Source: CAVWUA01 sp963758025 (GTDB lineage Bacteria > Planctomycetota > Planctomycetia > Isosphaerales > Isosphaeraceae). From it: a DNA stretch of 64,000 nucleotides. The DNA is taken from the NCBI GenBank assembly GCA_963758025.1, contig CAVWUA010000006.1:682001-746000 (forward strand), read 5' to 3'. Each line of letters opens with the position of its first letter. Position 1 is the stretch's first letter. The notes beneath the pieces were generated by a model. The model was not told where the DNA came from and made no database searches. It worked only from the letters and a program-made list of their open reading frames with translations. Of this stretch, positions 28,930 through 37,796 are shown piece by piece. The position numbers and the translations under genes are program-made.

Positions 28930-29568
28930 ATGTCACGATTCCGCCTTGCCTTCGCTCCGATCTTCTTGCTGATTCTCACCGCGGGCGGTACCAGTCCGGC
29001 CCAGACGGTCATCAACAGCAACATCGACCGTATCGAGGAGGACTGGGTGCTGACCGTCGGCACTCCGGACCTCGACGCCGCCGGTCCGCAGATGACCACG
29101 ACGATGAGCCCCGTGGGCGACAATTCCAGGCTCTTCTTCGCCTTCAACCTCAACTACCGAGACGCTCCCTTCCAGGCGGGCGGCCTGCAAGTCCAGGGGT
29201 GGGCGGGATCGACGAAAGTCGTCTCATCCAACTCACAACGCACCCAGCGCTGCAGCACCTCCGACGAGACGATCACCTGGACGCAGCGTCTCTCGCTCTC
29301 CGGCAACATCATGACCTACGACATTCTCTCCAGCGAATCGACGACCTGGGACAAGTTCGGGCAGGGGGGCAACCTCCGGCTGAGCGTCGCGTCCTCGATC
29401 GTCTCGCTGGATCAGTACGATCCGGCCGTCTCGGTAAAGAACTCGGGGGTCGGCTGGCAGTCGAACCGGGTCACGAAGATGACCTTGCGGGAGGTCCGCT
29501 ACTACTCGGGCGGCAGCCTCGTCACCACCGACTCGACCGCGAGATCGGTCAGCCTCGGCAATAACTGA
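28930..29568 (+). CDS. Secreted hypothetical protein downstream of the TadG pair
   Basis: 212 residues. A signal peptide (FRLAFAPIFLLILTAGGTSP) ends near AQT. The mature domain is beta-rich with Ser/Thr (ETITWTQRLSLSGNIMTYDI; WDKFGQGGNLRLSVASSIVS) and contains one cysteine. No family is recognised. ATG 28930 is preferred to the in-frame ATG at 28918 because GGAG at 28921 then serves as ribosome-binding site with 6-base spacing. It lies 46 bases after the TadG copy, so it is probably in the same operon and may be a surface partner. Confidence 0.65.
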   Translation: MSRFRLAFAPIFLLILTAGGTSPAQTVINSNIDRIEEDWVLTVGTPDLDAAGPQMTTTMSPVGDNSRLFFAFNLNYRDAPFQAGGLQVQGWAGSTKVVSSNSQRTQRCSTSDETITWTQRLSLSGNIMTYDILSSESTTWDKFGQGGNLRLSVASSIVSLDQYDPAVSVKNSGVGWQSNRVTKMTLREVRYYSGGSLVTTDSTARSVSLGNN

Positions 29569-29705
29569 ACCATGAAGGGCGTTCCAGCGTAGCGGGGGGC
29601 GGTGTTGCGTCGCGTCATCATTTCGGATGGCGCGGGTGTGATGCGCGTATTATATTAAAGCGAGTTCGCGAGAAACGCTGACCTCCCGCTCCGAAGAGAC
29701 TCCCC

Positions 29706-31664
29706 ATGATCCGAAAGGCCCGACGCACCAGCAGTGCGACACGTCCTCGCGTGGAATGCCTCGAAGCCCGCACCCTGTTGAGTCTGACCGATCCGGTTCA
29801 TTCCTTGCTGGTCGGCCTGGAGGGAAGTCCCACAAACCGCGACGTGCAACTGGCGCTCTGGGCGGTCAAGGGGCAGGTCGAGACGTATCGCCCGGACGGG
29901 CCGAGCCTCGTGGCCCTCGACCCGAGCACCGACGTGGACACCGCGATCGAGCGGCTGAGCACCAGCCGGGGCATCCGCTATGCCGAACGCAACGCGCCGA
30001 TTCAGGCGAGCGCGGTCAGTCCGGTCAGCGACAGAAACTTCAGTCAGCTCTGGGGCCTGAACAACACGAACGACGTGGACATTGACGCCCCGGAGGCCTG
30101 GACGGTCACGACCGGCAACCCGTCCACGATCGTCGCCGTGGTGGATACGGGAATCAACCTGAACCACCCGGACCTCGCCGGACGCGTCTGGGTCAACCCG
30201 GGCGAGATCCCCAACAACGGCATCGACGACGACCACGACGGCAAGGTCGATGACGTCAACGGCTGGAACTTCATCAATAATACCAGCAACATCAACGACG
30301 ACGACGGCCACGGCACGCACATTTCCGGCACGATCGCCGCGCGGGCCAACAACGACATCGGCATCGCCGGCATCAACTGGCGTGCCCAGATCATGCCCTT
30401 GAAATTCCTCGATTCCCAGGGGAACGGCCTGATCGACAACGCCGTCTCGGCCATCTACTACGCGGTGGACCACGGCGCCCGGGTCATCAACGCGAGCTGG
30501 GGAGGGGACGAGAACTCGTGGTCCCTGGGCGACGCGATCAACTACGCCAGTGCCCACAACGTCGTGTTCGTGACCGTCGCGGGGAACCAGTCGCACAACA
30601 ACGACACGTACGGCACCTACCCGTCGAGCGCCAAGTATTCGAACACGATCAGCGTCGCCGCGATCGATTCGGCGGGCAATCTGGCCAGCTTCTCCAACTA
30701 CGGCGCGAAGAGCGTGGACATCGCCGCGCCGGGCGTTGGCATCTTCAGCACGGTGTTAGGCAGCGGTTACGCTTCCTACTCCGGCACGTCGATGGCCGTG
30801 CCGCATGTCGTGGGGACCGTCGCCCTGCTGGCCGGGCTGCATCCGGAATGGTCCGCCGCGCAACTGGTCCAGGTCGTGCTGGCCACGGCCAAGCCGCTGC
30901 CCAGCCTGACCGGCAAGGTCCGCAGCGGAGGCATCGTCGATGCCGCCCGCGCCCTGAATGCCAGTATCAGCGGAGGAGCGGTCTCGGCCGCGCGGACGGG
31001 CCTCGTCGCCAACGATATCCGCCAAATTGTGTTCGCCTCCGGGGAATATTACAACCTGCATGGCGGCACCGACTCCGGCCTGATCGACGGTCTCTATCGC
31101 GACCTGCTCGGCCACCCGGCGGACGACTACAGCCTGAATGTCTGGCTCGGCCAGTTCCGCGACGGCGCCGGCCGAGGCGACGTGATCCGCCAGATCATGA
31201 ACTCGACGGAAGCGCGTCGCACCACGATCGCGCGGTGGTTTATTTCGGACCTGAAGCGACCGGCGGATACGCTGGCGCAGCTCAAGTCCAACCCGACCGT
31301 CGGCCTCTGGGCCGATCTGATCGTCGCCGGCCGTGCCTCGGAGGACCAGGTGCGGGCGACCATCATCAACTCGATGGAATACTCACTGATCCATGGCGCG
31401 AACGACCCTGGCTTGATCGACGGCCTTTACAGCGATCTGCTCGGCCACCCGGCCGACAATTTCGCCCTGAACTTCTGGACCGGGCAGATCCGCAACGGGA
31501 TGCGCCGGAGCGACATGATCAACCAGATCCTCGTTTCCACCGAGGCGCGACGGTACTGGATCGCCCAGACGTTCCTCGCGGACCTGAAACGGCCGGCCGA
31601 CTCGCTGAGCAGCCTCCTGGCCGACCCGACGATCGGCCAGTGGGCCAGCGTGCTCCGTTCTTGA
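29706..31664 (+). CDS. Subtilisin-like serine protease with two C-terminal DUF4214 repeats
   Basis: 652 residues. The N-terminus RPRVECLEARTLLSL carries the planctomycete extracellular motif and is followed by a propeptide. The S8 catalytic triad is intact: D147 (VAVVDTGINLNHPDLAG), H202 (DDDGHGTHISGTIAA) and S362 (YSGTSMAVPHVVGTVALLAG); NASWGGDE and VAGNQSHN flank it. Two DUF4214 units follow (GLIDGLYRDLLGHPADDYSL; GLIDGLYSDLLGHPADNFAL), each ending WxxQ...ILxSTEARR. DUF4214 occurs in surface and glycan-related exoproteins. It is probably secreted and active. A TATTAT box lies about 58 bases upstream. Confidence 0.92.
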   Translation: MIRKARRTSSATRPRVECLEARTLLSLTDPVHSLLVGLEGSPTNRDVQLALWAVKGQVETYRPDGPSLVALDPSTDVDTAIERLSTSRGIRYAERNAPIQASAVSPVSDRNFSQLWGLNNTNDVDIDAPEAWTVTTGNPSTIVAVVDTGINLNHPDLAGRVWVNPGEIPNNGIDDDHDGKVDDVNGWNFINNTSNINDDDGHGTHISGTIAARANNDIGIAGINWRAQIMPLKFLDSQGNGLIDNAVSAIYYAVDHGARVINASWGGDENSWSLGDAINYASAHNVVFVTVAGNQSHNNDTYGTYPSSAKYSNTISVAAIDSAGNLASFSNYGAKSVDIAAPGVGIFSTVLGSGYASYSGTSMAVPHVVGTVALLAGLHPEWSAAQLVQVVLATAKPLPSLTGKVRSGGIVDAARALNASISGGAVSAARTGLVANDIRQIVFASGEYYNLHGGTDSGLIDGLYRDLLGHPADDYSLNVWLGQFRDGAGRGDVIRQIMNSTEARRTTIARWFISDLKRPADTLAQLKSNPTVGLWADLIVAGRASEDQVRATIINSMEYSLIHGANDPGLIDGLYSDLLGHPADNFALNFWTGQIRNGMRRSDMINQILVSTEARRYWIAQTFLADLKRPADSLSSLLADPTIGQWASVLRS

Positions 31665-31686
31665 CCGAGAAGCCCCAGAGAGACGG

Positions 31687-32442
31687 TCACGGATAGGTAT
31701 TGAGGTCGAAGTCGCTCAGTTCCTCATCGGGGAACGCGTAATTCGGATCGTTGCGTCGGACGGCCTCGGCCAAGATCGCGTGCCGGGTCTGCGGACCGGG
31801 GCCTGGCGTGTATTCGTGCCGGATGCGGAAGAACGAGCACTCCACCCACTCCCGGAGGCAGCGGATCGAGGGAATCCACCAGTTCGAGACGTCGTTCTTG
31901 TACGCCTCGTGGTAGTGGAACTGAGCGCCATTCTCGGCCGAGGGGAGCGTCTCCCCCTCGACGAGGATCAAGGCCCCTTCGCGGGCGACCTGGCGCAGCC
32001 GCGCGAGCGCCAGAAGCGGGTGCTTCAGGTGGTAATAGACCCCGCAGAAGAGGATCACGTCGATGTCGCGCCGGTCGAGCCGGGGGACGTCGTACACGTT
32101 GAGGTCGGGAAAATACCGGACGCGAGAGCCGAGGATCTTGTGGGCCAGCCGGAAAGTGGGGTGATCGCGGTTGTTGCGGTGACGGACGTAATCGGTGGCG
32201 AGGACCTCGGCCGCCCCCCGACGCTCGGCCTCGAACGACCAGAGACCGTCCCAGCAGCCGATATCGAGCACGGTCTTGCCCTGGAAGTCGATGTCGTCCA
32301 TCGCCTTCCGGAGAAACTCCGGCGGCGGCCCCCACTGACCGGGGGTACAGACCCCCCCGCCCAGGTCGATCGAGTGAACCCATGAGTAGTTCGGGACGAG
32401 CCGCAGCAGCTCCTCCCGCGAATCGATCGTGTCGAGATCCAT
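31687..32442 (-). CDS. CmoB-like/DUF1698 SAM-dependent methyltransferase
   Basis: 251 residues. SAM-binding motif I is TVLDIGCWDGLWSFEAERRG, preceded by the GGVCTPGQWGPPPEFLRKA region. The DUF1698 (CmoB-type) middle part is FCGVYYHLKHPLLALARLR, followed by ILVEGETLP. The last segment (WWIPSIRCLREWVECSFF) fits the same family. CmoB itself is a tRNA wobble-uridine modifying enzyme; stand-alone relatives act on small molecules or sugars, so the substrate is open. GGAGGAG precedes ATG 32442. A second, similar gene begins at 63628. Confidence 0.82.
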   Translation of the reverse strand: MDLDTIDSREELLRLVPNYSWVHSIDLGGGVCTPGQWGPPPEFLRKAMDDIDFQGKTVLDIGCWDGLWSFEAERRGAAEVLATDYVRHRNNRDHPTFRLAHKILGSRVRYFPDLNVYDVPRLDRRDIDVILFCGVYYHLKHPLLALARLRQVAREGALILVEGETLPSAENGAQFHYHEAYKNDVSNWWIPSIRCLREWVECSFFRIRHEYTPGPGPQTRHAILAEAVRRNDPNYAFPDEELSDFDLNTYP

Positions 32443-32580
32443 CGCCCATCTCCTCCACCCGACGCCGGGAAACCCTCTCCGGGATCGGCCTCACTCCCGG
32501 CGCGCTGGTGGAGCTTAGCGGGAAGCCCCGGATGCGACAACCGCGACCTCGGCACGCCCGCGGAACGGGCCAAGCCGCGC

Positions 32581-32609
32581 TTCCCCTGACCGGGCCGGTC
32601 GAGTATGAT
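32581..32609 (+). promoter_or_regulatory. Candidate promoter of the DAC-domain gene
   Basis: TATGAT at 32604-32609 with a weak TTCCCC at 32581-32586, spacing 17. If used, transcription starts near 32616. This would exclude the ATG at 32605 and support translation from ATG 32659. Confidence 0.4.
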
Positions 32610-32658
32610 CCGACTCTCTCAACGATCCGCGAGTCGTACCTTCAGGGAGGAGGGCGCG

Positions 32659-34122
32659 ATGCGACCCAGAATTGATGGGCCCGAAGGGTTGGCCGCGTCC
32701 GTGGCCAGAAATTTGCCGCGCGTCTCATCCTCGGAAAGCCTCCGCGACGCCTCGGCTCTGACCGAGTTGTTCGTCGGCGTCTTCCGCCGCGACCTGATGG
32801 GGTTCTTCTCCCAGCCGCTCTACTTCGAGCCGGCCACGCCCGACGACGAGGACGATGACCCGCCGTACCGGATCGGCGACCCGAACATCCGGCTGATCGA
32901 AGGGCCGATCGGCGCGGCCGACGAGATCGAGCTGTTCGGCCGTCGCTACCGTTGCGGCCCGCGCGACGGCTCGCGGTTCAGCTCCCAGGACCGCCGGATG
33001 ATCCGCGCCATCGGCGCGGTCCACTGCCTGCGGTTCCACCACCTGTTCCAGATCTCCAACCCGTCCCGGCTGGAACTCTATCGCGGCGGTTCGGAGGATC
33101 ACTACGTCGCCGCGTTCGTCGAGCCGTCGGCATACGCCGGCGCGACCGACCGGCCGAGCCGGATTGCCTCGACGATCCAGACGTTGCGCACCGCCGCGCT
33201 CTCCACGTACGAGAACCACCGGGTCTCGACCGGCGCGCTCCTGTTCGGCACGCAGCCGGACCCGGCCCACCCCGCCTTGCCCACCCCGCCGGACGCCTTG
33301 CCCTACGGCGTCGAGCTGACTTCGCTCAAGAGCATCCACCGGCTTTGCGACGGCAAGCGGACGCTGTTTCTGGTCGATCGGGCCGGGCGGCTCGGAGGCA
33401 TTCTCGACGTCGCCCGGTTTGCCGAGGAGATCTCCGAGCCGACCTCTCCGGAAGTCCCCTGCGCCCGGGCGTACCAGGCCCACGCCCGCGCCACGAGCGT
33501 CGGCGGGCACGTCTGCCTGGTCCTCAGCCCGAACCAGGAAATCAAGGTGTTCGCCGGAGGAATGCAGGCGTTCGCCTTCGCGCATGGCCGCTGGCGCATC
33601 CTCGATCCGGCGACGAAATTCGCCGTCTGGGAAACCGCCGTGGACAATCCGGACCTGGCCCGGTCCCTCTTCCAGGCGGCCTTGAACCTGGCCGAGGAGC
33701 GCAAAGGGGGCTTGTTCGTCGTCGTGGGCGACCCCCGCGAGGCCGTTGGCCGGTTGATCGCCCCGCACGACCTGCTGGCGCTGGAGGTTCCCAGTGGCCC
33801 GCCACCGGAGTTGACCCCGCGCGATCCCCTGGCCAAGCGGGCCTTGCACTACCTGGCGCGCGGCCGGAACGCGGTCGAGCTGGACCCGCCCGTGCTGGAG
33901 GCTCTGGCCAGCCTCGATGGGGCGCTGGCCACCGACCGCAATGGCCGGGTGCTCGCCTTCGGCGCGATCCTCCGACACGACGAGGTGCCGCCGCTCTCCA
34001 TCGCCGAAGGTGCCCGCACCACCGCCGCCCTGGTCGCCAGCCGCTACGGGCCGGTGCTCAAGATCAGCGAGGACGGCATCATCACCTGCTTCCTCGACGG
34101 CGCCCGTGCCTGGGATCTTTGA
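32659..34122 (+). CDS. DisA_N/DAC-domain protein with degenerate RHR motif
   Basis: 487 residues. The C-terminal 140 match the diadenylate cyclase (DAC, DisA_N) fold: KGGLFVVVGDPREAVGRLI (like GALIVVGD), ALASLDGALATDRNGRVLAF with the DGA motif at D420, and EGARTTAALVASRYG at 451-462. In active enzymes the last region reads GTRHRxA; here it is G-A-R-T-T-A-A, so the RHR nucleotide-binding motif is lost except for one Arg. The first 340 residues are an unfamiliar N-terminal region, possibly a sensor of the DACN type. It could make, bind or no longer make c-di-AMP. AGGGAGGAGGG precedes ATG 32659, which is chosen over ATG 32605. Confidence 0.65.
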   Translation: MRPRIDGPEGLAASVARNLPRVSSSESLRDASALTELFVGVFRRDLMGFFSQPLYFEPATPDDEDDDPPYRIGDPNIRLIEGPIGAADEIELFGRRYRCGPRDGSRFSSQDRRMIRAIGAVHCLRFHHLFQISNPSRLELYRGGSEDHYVAAFVEPSAYAGATDRPSRIASTIQTLRTAALSTYENHRVSTGALLFGTQPDPAHPALPTPPDALPYGVELTSLKSIHRLCDGKRTLFLVDRAGRLGGILDVARFAEEISEPTSPEVPCARAYQAHARATSVGGHVCLVLSPNQEIKVFAGGMQAFAFAHGRWRILDPATKFAVWETAVDNPDLARSLFQAALNLAEERKGGLFVVVGDPREAVGRLIAPHDLLALEVPSGPPPELTPRDPLAKRALHYLARGRNAVELDPPVLEALASLDGALATDRNGRVLAFGAILRHDEVPPLSIAEGARTTAALVASRYGPVLKISEDGIITCFLDGARAWDL

Positions 34123-34274
34123 GCGCGGCACTTCCGGGAATCGGCCTGAGACTTGCGGCTTACTGGAACGTCGTACCCCACAGCCCTTGCAAAGGTCGCA
34201 CGGATGGCCCGCGACCGAGCCGAGGCGTGGTTCACGGACACCACCACGATTGTTCCTCTCAGGGAGATGCTTCC

Positions 34275-34726
34275 ATGAATCGCCGCGAAATGATCGGCGC
34301 CCTCGGACTGGCGCGGCCGCCTTGACCGTTGCCGAAACCAGTGCCCGCGCGGACCACGAGCACGAGCACGACGGCCACCTCAGCATCATGAATCAATGCG
34401 CCAAGACCTGCAACGAGACGGCGCATCACTGCATGGAGAAGATCCGCCAGAAGGAAGGCAACGTCGCGGATCATGCCAAGGTTCATGATTTCGCCATGGA
34501 TTGCCAGGCCTTCTGCAACCTCAGCGCGACCTTGATGGCGCGCAGCAGCGAGCTGGCCGCCGTCGCCCATGCCGCGAATGCCGAGGCCTGTGCCAAATGC
34601 GCCGAGGCCTGCGCGAACTCCTCGGATCAGTCCGAACAGGTCAAGGCATGCGAGAAATCCTGCCGCGAGTGCGAAAAGGTTTGCCGAGCAATGTCCAAGG
34701 GACACGAGCACCATCACGAAGCGTGA
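34275..34726 (+). CDS. Tat-exported Csp-like four-helix copper protein, one frameshift
   Basis: About 150 residues. ATG 34275 starts MNRREMIGALGLA, a twin-arginine-type leader. One base seems missing near 34310 (gcgcggcc), after which the frame reads AAALTVAETSARADHEHEHD. The mature part has 12 Cys arranged on helices: NQCAKTCNETAHHC, MDCQAFC, EACAKCAEAC and KACEKSCRECEKVC, ending in a His-rich GHEHHHEA. This is the Csp/DUF326 pattern of copper storage proteins that fill a four-helix bundle with Cu(I); Tat export is known for Csp1. Predicted role: periplasmic copper binding. Confidence 0.78.
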
Positions 34727-34754
34727 TTGCCAGTGCCGACTCCGACCTCAACTC

Positions 34755-34793
34755 AAAACCGCCCCGCGCCGAACCGTCGGCCGGGGCGGTTTT
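34755..34793 (+). terminator. Rho-independent terminator after the Csp-like gene
   Basis: An 11-bp stem (aaaaccgcccc / ggggcggtttt) with a 17-base loop, which can itself pair partly, followed by TTTT. It lies 29 bases after the stop at 34726. Confidence 0.8.
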
Positions 34794-34867
34794 TTTACTG
34801 GCAAGAGCCTCCGACTTCGGCCATCCTGGGCAGTCGTTCGCCACTTCATCCTAAAGGAGCCGCGACG

Positions 34868-36268
34868 ATGACGAGGATCGGCACGTGGAGTCGGTTCGGT
34901 CTCTGGGCCGCTGCCCTGGTGGGTCTCGCCGTGATGGTTTCCCCCATCCGGGCGGAAGGGTGGAAGGCCGGGGTGGCCCAGGTGGACATCACCCCCGACC
35001 AGCCCGTCTGGATGGCCGGATACGCGGCCCGGAAGGCCCCCTCGGAAGGGGTCATCCTCCCGATCCACGCCAAGGCCCTGGCATTGAATGACGGACAGGG
35101 ACGGACGATCGTCTGGATCACCGCCGACCTGATCGGTTTCCGCCGCGAACTGTCGGAGCGCATCGCCGCGAAGCTCAAGGAGCATTATGGCCTGGAGCGA
35201 TCGCAGGTGGCTCTGTTCGCCTCGCACACCCACACCGGGCCACTGGTGAACCCGGGCATTGACCGGCTCAACGCCTACGGGATTGATCCCGACGCCCCGA
35301 CCTCCCGGAACAATACCGACTACGTGCGGACCCTGGAAACGAAGGTCGTGGCCGTGGTCGGCCAGGCGCTCGACCGGCTCCAGCCGGTGACGGCATCCTT
35401 TGGCGTCGGCCACGCGGGCTTCGCCACGAACCGCCGCGAGAAGACCGACAGCGGCTACAAGCTGGGGGTCAACCCGGATGGGCCGACCGATCGGAGCGTT
35501 CCGGTGCTCCGTGTCTCCAACATGGAGGGAAAGTCCCTGGCGATCGTCTTCGGATATGCGTGTCACAACACGACCCTCGGCGGCGAGATCCTAGACCTCT
35601 CGGGGGACTACGCCGGGTTCGCCCAGGAACAGATCGAGGCGGACAACCCCGGCGCGGTCGCCCTGTTCGTGACCGGCTGCGCTGGCGACGCCAACCCTCA
35701 GCCGCGCGGGACGATCGACCTGGCGCGACAACATGGCCGCTCCCTGGCCGCGGCCGTGTCGGCCGTGCTGGACGGAACGATGCAAGACCTCAGCGGCACG
35801 ATCCGCACGGCGATGGCCGAGCCCGCGGTCCACTTTGCCGGCCCCACGGACCGGGCATCGTACGAGAAGCGCCTCGACGAGCCGAACTCCAGCCGTCAGG
35901 CCCACGCCCGCCGAATGCTCGCCCGGCTCGACGCGAACGAGCCGATCGAGACGGAGCATCCGTATCCCATTCAAGCCTTCGCGCTGGGGGATGGATTGAC
36001 CATGGTGGCGCTGGCCGGTGAGGTGGTCGTCGATTACGCGAAACGGCTCCAGCACGAACTCGGCGGCGAAGGGCGTGCCCTCTGGGTCGCCGCGTACGCC
36101 AACGACGTCTTCGGCTACATTCCCTCGGTCCGCGTTCTGCATGAGGGAGGTTACGAGGGGGGAGACGCCTACTATTATTCCGCCTTCCCCGGCCCGCTGG
36201 CCGAGGACATCGAGTCGATCGTCGCCGGCACCGCCGCCGACCTGGTGCGCAAGGTCCGGAGCCAATAA
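34868..36268 (+). CDS. Secreted neutral/alkaline ceramidase-family protein
   Basis: 466 residues. A signal peptide (RFGLWAAALVGLAVMVSPIR) is followed by the neutral ceramidase N-terminal domain: GWKAGVAQVDITPDQPVWMA, GYAARKAPSEGV, and the zinc-binding SHTHTGP at residues 119-125 (H120, H122), plus GYACHNTTLGG with H233. The family hydrolyses the amide of ceramide, but planctomycetes carry many copies often lacking the C-terminal Ig-like domain, as here, so the real substrate is open. AAAGGAG precedes ATG 34868, and the strong terminator at 34755-34793 isolates it from the Csp gene. An FG-GAP gene follows after 66 bases. Confidence 0.85.
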   Translation: MTRIGTWSRFGLWAAALVGLAVMVSPIRAEGWKAGVAQVDITPDQPVWMAGYAARKAPSEGVILPIHAKALALNDGQGRTIVWITADLIGFRRELSERIAAKLKEHYGLERSQVALFASHTHTGPLVNPGIDRLNAYGIDPDAPTSRNNTDYVRTLETKVVAVVGQALDRLQPVTASFGVGHAGFATNRREKTDSGYKLGVNPDGPTDRSVPVLRVSNMEGKSLAIVFGYACHNTTLGGEILDLSGDYAGFAQEQIEADNPGAVALFVTGCAGDANPQPRGTIDLARQHGRSLAAAVSAVLDGTMQDLSGTIRTAMAEPAVHFAGPTDRASYEKRLDEPNSSRQAHARRMLARLDANEPIETEHPYPIQAFALGDGLTMVALAGEVVVDYAKRLQHELGGEGRALWVAAYANDVFGYIPSVRVLHEGGYEGGDAYYYSAFPGPLAEDIESIVAGTAADLVRKVRSQ

Positions 36269-36334
36269 AACGACCGAACCTCCTCCCATTTTGAAAACAT
36301 TCAGTCCACACCCCGCACGATTCCAGGAACCATC

Positions 36335-37577
36335 ATGCGAACGACTTTCCTCTCCCTGCTGGCCCTCTCGCTGACCCTGCCCGCACTGGCGGCCGATTTC
36401 CCGACGTTCGAGGCGCAGGAGCTCGACCCGCATGTCGGAAACGTCTGCTACGCCGTGACGACGGCCGATATCAACGGCGACGGCAAGCTCGATGTCGCGG
36501 CCCTGACCGAGGATGCGCTTGTCTGGTTCGCCAACCCGAAGCTGGGAAAAGCACGTCGAATTGAAGGGGAAGACCGAGAAGGACAACGTCTGTTTCCAGC
36601 CGCAGGACATCAACGGCGATGGCCGGATCGACTTCGCCGTGGGGGCCGCGTGGCGGCCGACCGACACGCAAGGAGGCGGCACGCTCCAGTGGGTCCGGCA
36701 GAACGAGGATGGGTCGTGGTCCGTGTTCCCGATCGGTAATGAGCCGACCCTGCACCGCATGCGCTGGGCGAATGTGAAGGGAACCGACAAGCCGCAACTC
36801 ATCGTCGCCCCCCTGCAAGGCCGCGGCACCCATCCCCCGAACTGGGGCGAAGGCAACGGCGTGCGTATCCTCGTGTACAGCATCCCGGACGATCCCACGA
36901 AGGCGGACTGGCCGGTGGAGGTTGCCGACGACTCGATGCACACCGTCCACAACATCTGGCCCGTCAATTTTGATGGCGACGACACACAGGAGATCCTTTG
37001 CGCCGCGTGGGAAGGTGTCTTCCTGCTCGATCGTGACGAGGACGGCCACTGGACGAAAACTCACCTGGGCAAGGGGAACCAGGAGACGATGCCCAAAGGG
37101 TCGAGCGAGATCAAGCTCGGTAATCTCGCCGATGATCGACCCTACATCGCCACGATCGAGCCGTGGCACGGGTACCAGGTTGTCGTCTATACGCCGCAGG
37201 TGAACGCCCGGGACCTCTGGAAACGCCGGGTGATCGACGAGCCGGTGCAGGGGGGCCACGCGGTCTGGGTGGCGAATCTCGACGATGACGCCGACGAGGA
37301 GCTCATCATTGGCCAGCGCGAGGCGAACAAGAGCCCCAACGATGGCGCCAAAGGCCCTGGAGTCTGGATCTTCGATCCGAAGTCCGGCACGGCTCCCGTC
37401 GAATTCTCCCGGCACATCCTCGACGATGGCGGGATGGCGGCCGAGGATCTCGTCGCGGCCGACCTTGATGGCGACGGCCGCCCGGAGATCATCGCTGGAG
37501 GCCGGTCCACGCACAACGTCAAGATCTACTGGAATCGCGGCGGCAAGGAGTCGAAAAACGCCCCCCGATCCAGGTGA
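36335..37577 (+). CDS. Secreted FG-GAP/VCBS beta-propeller protein, one frameshift
   Basis: About 413 residues after repair. ATG 36335 begins a signal peptide (MRTTFLSLLALSLTLPALAA). FG-GAP units with DxDGDG-type loops follow: TTADINGDGKLDVAAL, QDINGDGRIDFAVGAAW, VNFDGDDTQEILCAAW, ANLDDDADEELIIGQ and ADLDGDGRPEIIAGG. One extra base at 36542 breaks the frame between WFANPK and WEKHVELKGKTEKDN. FG-GAP propellers bind Ca2+ and act in surface or carbohydrate interactions. It is probably in an operon with the ceramidase-family gene. Removing the base gives a length divisible by three. Confidence 0.78.
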
Positions 37578-37796
37578 GATCGCGTGGGATGATCTGGTGA
37601 ATTCGCTCGAATTACCGCCATTTTCGGCCTCTCGGCATAGAGGATGCGGGAATTCCCTAGGGAGCATATACGGTAATGTCGCAATCCTTAGGGATGATTT
37701 CACACTGATGCCGCCTCCGGGTACGGCCCTCCGCGGGTCGATCTCGGATGGTCGCGGCATCTTCCCGCACCCTTTGCCAAGTAAAGAGGATCGAAG

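Noticed and set aside
32605..32658. ATG 32605 as start of the DAC-domain gene
   Set aside because: It overlaps the candidate -10 box and lacks a ribosome-binding site, whereas ATG 32659 has a strong one.
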